Below are positions 60,622 to 64,000 of a stretch of DNA of 64,000 nt, piece by piece (position 1 is the stretch's first letter; each line of letters begins with the position of its first letter). This DNA comes from Nonomuraea gerenzanensis (GTDB taxonomy: Bacteria; Actinomycetota; Actinomycetes; Streptosporangiales; Streptosporangiaceae): the NCBI RefSeq assembly GCF_020215645.1, contig NZ_CP084058.1:8246001-8310000 (forward strand), in the 5' to 3' direction. The notes beneath the pieces were generated by a model that had not been told where the DNA came from, made no database searches, and saw only the letters and a program-made list of their open reading frames with translations. Both the position numbers and the translations under genes were made by a program.

Positions 60622-61338
60622 TCAGCTCAGGGAGAGCAGGCCCGGGATGCTCGCCACGCCCGGCAGGAGGTGGGTGTGGCGGACGGCGCCGAGGGTGGCG
60701 GCGTCCTGGCTGCCGGTGAGCACCCCGGCGACGATGCGGGCGCCGGCGTTGGTGCCCGCCTGGAGGTCGCGGACGGTGTCGCCGGCGGTCAGGACGCGGC
60801 CGACCTCGTGCACGCCGGTCGCCTCCATCGCCCGGAAGATCATGTACGGCGCCGGGCGGCCCGCGGCGACGTCGTCCACGCACACCACCGCGTCCAGCAC
60901 GCCGTGCTCCCAGCCGATCGCCGCCAGCAGCGCCGTCGTCACCTCCCGGTCGAACCCGGTGGTGAGCGCCACCTTGACGCCCGCCGCCCGCAGCGCGCGG
61001 ATCGCCTCGGGGACGCCGGGCAGCGGCGCGGGCGGCCGGGCGGCGTAGGCCGCGCGCAGCCGGGCACGGAAGTCGGCGAACGCGGCGTCCACGGTGTCAT
61101 CGGACGGCACACCGCCCACCGCCCCGGCCGCGCGGCTTTCCGGCGCCGCGCCACCGGTCGGTGGTGAGGTCAGCAGGGCGGTGATGGCCTCGCGTTTGTC
61201 GGCGCCCATCCAGCGCCGGATGTCGGCGGCCGACGGGTTGCCGCCCGCCGCCCGCACGGCCTCCTCCAACGCGAGGTAGACGGCACCGTGCTCTTCCACG
61301 GTGGTGCCGGCGATGTCCAGGACCGCCAGTTCGATCAC
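60622..61338 (-). CDS. Phosphonatase-like HAD hydrolase
   Basis: 238 residues from GTG 61338; AAGGAGAG 8 nt upstream, with a 4-nt overlap with the GntR stop. HAD motif I LDIAGTTVEEHGAVY; cap with MGADKREAITALLTS; motif II VALTTGFDREVT; motif III/IV GRPAPYMIFRAMEATGVHEV and AGDTVRDLQAGTNAG. It belongs to the phosphonatase-like (PhnX-related) proteins found in aminoethylphosphonate-type clusters, which cleave C-P bonds or related phosphate esters. An extra Ala/Gly/Pro-rich loop (SPPTGGAAPESRAAGAVGG) is present in the cap. Confidence 0.87.
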   Translation of the reverse strand: MIELAVLDIAGTTVEEHGAVYLALEEAVRAAGGNPSAADIRRWMGADKREAITALLTSPPTGGAAPESRAAGAVGGVPSDDTVDAAFADFRARLRAAYAARPPAPLPGVPEAIRALRAAGVKVALTTGFDREVTTALLAAIGWEHGVLDAVVCVDDVAAGRPAPYMIFRAMEATGVHEVGRVLTAGDTVRDLQAGTNAGARIVAGVLTGSQDAATLGAVRHTHLLPGVASIPGLLSLS

Positions 61339-62114
61339 GGGGTCTCTCCTTGCGGGGCTCGGGCGGGAAGCAGGTCGTTGGGGCTGCGCAGCAGCGCCGG
61401 ATGGGCCTGCTGCGAGTTGTCGATGGTGAACGAGACGAGGTCGGGCCGGTAGCGGTCGTCGGAGAACTCGACGGGCTCGCCGGAGGCGGAGGAGGTCTGG
61501 CGCCGCTCGCGCAGCAGGGGCGCGCCGACCGGGATGCCGAGCAGCTCGGAGTCGGCACGGTCGGCGCCGACGGCGTCGATGGTGTGCCGGGCCCTGCTCA
61601 GGTCCACGCCGCACCGGCTCAGATACGCGAAGACCGACCCGGAGTCGCAGTCGAAGTCGAACAGCAGCCGCCCCACCGGCCAGACGAACGTGGTGCGCTC
61701 GACCATGGCGGGCAGGTCGTCCATCAGCCGCAGCCGCACCATCTGCACGACGTGCTCGCCCTCCTCCAGCCCGAGCGCGTCGCACGCCTCCGGGCCGGCC
61801 GGGCGGCGGGCGATCTCGAGCGTGCGCTGCCCGGGCGTGCGGCCCATCAGCTCCACCCAGCGCGAGAAGGACAGGAAGGTCTCGAACGGCTGCGGCATGC
61901 TCTGGCTGCGGACCACGGGCGGCTTGCCGCGCCCGCCGCCGATGAGGCCCTCGGCGCGCAACGTGGCCAGCGCCTGGCGGATCGGGCCCCGCGAGATGCC
62001 CCACTGCTCGCACAGGTGGGACTCGGAGGGGATGGCCGAGCCCACCGGCAGCTCGCCCGAGCTGATGCGGCGGCGCAGATCCGACGCGACGCGTTCGTGG
62101 AGAGGTGCGTCCAT
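61335..62114 (-). CDS. GntR/HutC family regulator with UTRA domain
   Basis: 259 residues. N-terminal winged helix: LHERVASDLRRRISSGELPV, GSAIPSESHLCEQWGISRGP, then IRQALATLRAEGLI and GGGRGKPP. The UTRA ligand domain from about 85 on has ALGLEEGEHVVQMVRLRLMD, MVERTTFVWP and LGIPVGAPLLRERRQT. It resembles regulators of phosphonate uptake genes (PhnF-like). First gene of a two-gene operon with the HAD hydrolase and divergent from the FAD/PhnD genes, so it probably controls both sides. Confidence 0.9.
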   Translation of the reverse strand: MDAPLHERVASDLRRRISSGELPVGSAIPSESHLCEQWGISRGPIRQALATLRAEGLIGGGRGKPPVVRSQSMPQPFETFLSFSRWVELMGRTPGQRTLEIARRPAGPEACDALGLEEGEHVVQMVRLRLMDDLPAMVERTTFVWPVGRLLFDFDCDSGSVFAYLSRCGVDLSRARHTIDAVGADRADSELLGIPVGAPLLRERRQTSSASGEPVEFSDDRYRPDLVSFTIDNSQQAHPALLRSPNDLLPARAPQGETP

Positions 62115-62280
62115 GTGACTTGACCATACAGGAGTGCGGACATTTCACGGAAGCCTTCCGATCTCCGCAATACCCATGTCACCTGCGTAAATGACGTGAC
62201 GCAAACGCAAGATGACATGTCCGGTTCGGGATTGACGGCACCCGGCCGCGAACGGCAGCGTACTTATCATGACAAGTCAC
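62115..62280. promoter_or_regulatory. Divergent promoter region of the phosphonate-type module
   Basis: The word CAAGTCAC occurs on the minus strand at 62115-62122, directly before the GntR start, and on the plus strand at 62273-62280, just inside the FAD gene. Together they form an 8-bp inverted pair about 150 bp apart. A near-palindrome CTTATCATGACAAG (62262-62275) covers the FAD start codon. These are candidate GntR half-sites for autoregulation and operon control. Confidence 0.45.
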
Positions 62281-63402
62281 CTGCCGTGGGACACGTCCCT
62301 CGACGCGGCCGATCTCGTGGTCGTCGGCGCGGGCATCGTGGGGTTGGCCCACGCCGTGGACGCCGTGGCCCGAGGGCTGTCCGTCGTGGTCGTCGAGCGG
62401 GACGAGCGCGCTGTCGGCGCCTCGGTACGCAACTTCGGCCACGGCTGCTTCACCGCCCAGGACGGCCGGGCCCTGCGGTACGCGATGGCCGCCAGGACCG
62501 CCTGGCTGCGCCTGGCCAAGGAGGCCGGGCTCTGGCTGGACGAGAGCGGCACGGTCGTGGTCGCCCGCGCCGACGACGAGTACGCGGTCCTGAGCGAGTT
62601 CGCCGCCGCCCGCGACGGGCAGGCGGTGCTGCTCGACGCGCGTCAGGTGGCCGGGCGGATCCCCGTGGGCCCCGGCGTGGTCGGCGGCGCCTGGCTGCCG
62701 CTGGACGTGCGCGTGGACCCGCGCCAGGCCGTGCACGCCATCGCCGCCTGGCTGGCAGGTCAGGGCGTGCGCTTCCACTGGGCCACCTCCGCGCACCTCG
62801 TCGAGCCCGGCCTGGTGACCACCAGCCGGGGCCGGATCAGGGCCGGGCACGTGGTCATGGCCGTCGGGCACGACGTCGACCGGCACTTCCCCGCCCTCGC
62901 CGAGAGCGCCGGGCTGCGCCGCTGCGTGCTGCGCATGCTGCGCGTGGCCGACCCGCACGGGCGCCGGGTCGATCCCGCGGTGTTGTCCGGCTTCTCGCTG
63001 CTGCGTTACGGCGGCTTCGCGGCCTGCCCGTCGGAGCCCGCCCTGCGCGCCCGCCTGGAGAGCGAGCGGCCGGAGCTGACCGGCATCGGCCTGAACCTCA
63101 TGTTCACCCAGCGCCCCGACGGCGACCTCGTCGTCGGCGACACCCACGCCTACGCCGTGACCCCGGAGCCGTTCGGCGACGACGAGCTGGACCGGCACGT
63201 CCTGGCCGAGAGCGCCCGCCTGCTCGGGACCGGCCGGCTCACGGTGCGCGAGCGCTGGCGCGGCGTCTACGCCTCCGCGCCGGAGCCGTTCCTGGTCGCC
63301 GCCCCCATGCCGGGCGTGCGCGTCGTGTCGGTCACCTCCGGCATCGGCATGACCACCGCCCTGGGCCTGGCCCCCGAGGTCCTCGACGACCTGCTGGCCT
63401 GA
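62269..63402 (+). CDS. FAD-dependent oxidoreductase of the phosphonate-cluster type (DAO fold, TIGR03364-like)
   Basis: 377 residues from ATG 62269; a short or absent leader (TACTTATC directly upstream). N-terminal FAD site DLVVVGAGIVGLAHAVDAVA, then ASVRNFGHGCFTAQDGR, the DAO family substrate region and C-terminal VVSVTSGIGMTTALGLAPEV. This subfamily is characteristically encoded with phosphonatase-like hydrolases and PhnD-type transporters. An amine-oxidising role on aminoethylphosphonate-like compounds is suggested, not proven. Followed 37 bp later by the binding-protein gene. Confidence 0.87.
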   Translation: MTSHLPWDTSLDAADLVVVGAGIVGLAHAVDAVARGLSVVVVERDERAVGASVRNFGHGCFTAQDGRALRYAMAARTAWLRLAKEAGLWLDESGTVVVARADDEYAVLSEFAAARDGQAVLLDARQVAGRIPVGPGVVGGAWLPLDVRVDPRQAVHAIAAWLAGQGVRFHWATSAHLVEPGLVTTSRGRIRAGHVVMAVGHDVDRHFPALAESAGLRRCVLRMLRVADPHGRRVDPAVLSGFSLLRYGGFAACPSEPALRARLESERPELTGIGLNLMFTQRPDGDLVVGDTHAYAVTPEPFGDDELDRHVLAESARLLGTGRLTVRERWRGVYASAPEPFLVAAPMPGVRVVSVTSGIGMTTALGLAPEVLDDLLA

Positions 63403-63439
63403 CCACCCCTGCGAACCACCCCTTCCGAGGAGAGACCCC

Positions 63440-64000
63440 ATGCGCGCACGACCTGCCCTGGCCGCCCTGGCCGTGCTTCCCGCGCTGCTGCTGACCGGCT
63501 GCGGCGGCGGTGGTGCCGAGGCGACCGGCTCGGCCGCCACCTGCCCCGACGGGAAGATCCGCTTCGGCGTCGAGCCGTACGAGGATCCGGCCAAGCTCAA
63601 GCCGGCCTACGAGACCCTCGCCGCCGCGCTGCAGAAGAGCCTGAACTGCCCGGTCGAGCTGAAGATCGTCGAGGACTACTCGGCCGAGGTGCTGGCCATG
63701 CGCAACGGCCGGCTGGAGATGGCCCAGTTCGGCCCGCTCGGCTACGTCTTCGCCAGCACCAAGGCCGACGCCCAGCCCGTCGCCTCCTTCGCCGACGCCG
63801 AGGGCGCGCTGACCACGTACACGGCCGGCATCTGGGTGCCCGCGGACTCGCCGATCACCTCGGTCAAGGACCTGAAGGGCAAGTCCCTGGCGCTGTCCAG
63901 CCCCGGCTCGACCTCGGGTGACGCGCTGCCCCGCTACGCGCTCAAGACGCAGGGCCTGGCCGAGGCCGACGTGAAGATCGACTACGCGGGCGGTCACCCG
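63440..64000 (+). CDS. phnD: PhnD-like phosphonate/phosphate ABC transporter binding lipoprotein, 3' end cut
   Basis: The first 187 residues are visible; the rest is beyond the window. GGAGAG precedes ATG 63440. The lipoprotein signal ends in the lipobox LTGCG. The mature region has IRFGVEPYEDPAKLKPAYET, LAAALQKSLNCPVELKIVED, LAMRNGRLEMAQFGPLGYVF and SVKDLKGKSLALSSPGSTSG, the PhnD/PtxB ordering. Periplasmic-type ligand capture for an ABC importer whose permease and ATPase genes should follow. Likely ligand is a phosphonate such as an aminoethylphosphonate (inference from neighbours). Confidence 0.88.
   Translation, partial: MRARPALAALAVLPALLLTGCGGGGAEATGSAATCPDGKIRFGVEPYEDPAKLKPAYETLAAALQKSLNCPVELKIVEDYSAEVLAMRNGRLEMAQFGPLGYVFASTKADAQPVASFADAEGALTTYTAGIWVPADSPITSVKDLKGKSLALSSPGSTSGDALPRYALKTQGLAEADVKIDYAGGHP

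Overview
The window is very GC-rich (about 70 percent), densely coding and rich in GTG starts. It carries a GlgA/GlgC pair, Spo0M, SpoIIE-type and RsbW-type regulators, mycothiol-dependent chemistry, PhoX, an IclR-controlled gentisate operon and many extracytoplasmic proteins. This points to a filamentous, spore-forming actinomycete of the Streptomyces / Streptosporangiaceae (Nonomuraea-like) type. The genus is an inference from gene content only. I saw no rRNA, tRNA, CRISPR array, IS element or phage gene, so this reads as chromosome.

Layout. 1-10 kb: secreted subtilase with a divergent TrmB/LuxR-type regulator, the divergent glycogen genes glgA/glgC, a 0.45-kb low-complexity spacer, a Gly/Asn/Trp-rich secreted protein, a lipoprotein and an atypical Nramp-like transporter. 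10-22 kb: two coupled unknown membrane proteins, a divergent heparinase II/III and DUF2264 pair, Spo0M, a voltage-gated cation channel with an unusual filter, a GH39-like lipoprotein, a GH15 trehalase-type enzyme, and a small prodomain-like ORF in front of a cytoplasmic subtilase. 22-37 kb: SGNH hydrolase and TetR around a strong palindrome, a GAF/PAS/SpoIIE phosphatase, SecDF, a BtrH-like protein, single metabolic enzymes, a SigJ-type sigma factor, and a two-component system divergent from a membrane protein. 37-50 kb: a collapsed glycosyltransferase pseudogene, PhoX behind PHO-box-like repeats, a kinase, a ferredoxin remnant, argG, a DUF574 methyltransferase, an RsbW-like kinase just downstream of a CebR-type palindrome, a MarR-FAD monooxygenase-DUF3237-CocE cluster, and a sulfotransferase/GT4 pair. 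50-55 kb: a complete gentisate operon (3-hydroxybenzoate 6-hydroxylase type, gentisate dioxygenase, mycothiol-dependent maleylpyruvate isomerase, FAH hydrolase) with a divergent IclR regulator. 55-64 kb: small secreted protein, CGNR protein, nucleoside hydrolase, proline iminopeptidase, a 29-residue Cys-rich peptide, AraC regulator, an orphan nuoH, and a phosphonate-type module (HAD hydrolase, GntR, FAD oxidoreductase, PhnD-like binding protein) that runs off the end.

The most interesting signals are the prodomain/subtilase pair at 19983-21742, the Cav-like pore filter, the tiny Cys-rich peptide, the CebR-type operator far from any visible cellulose gene, and a repeated pattern of 20-45 bp tandem duplications at or next to gene 3' ends. 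Several intergenic spaces also hold decayed gene pieces.
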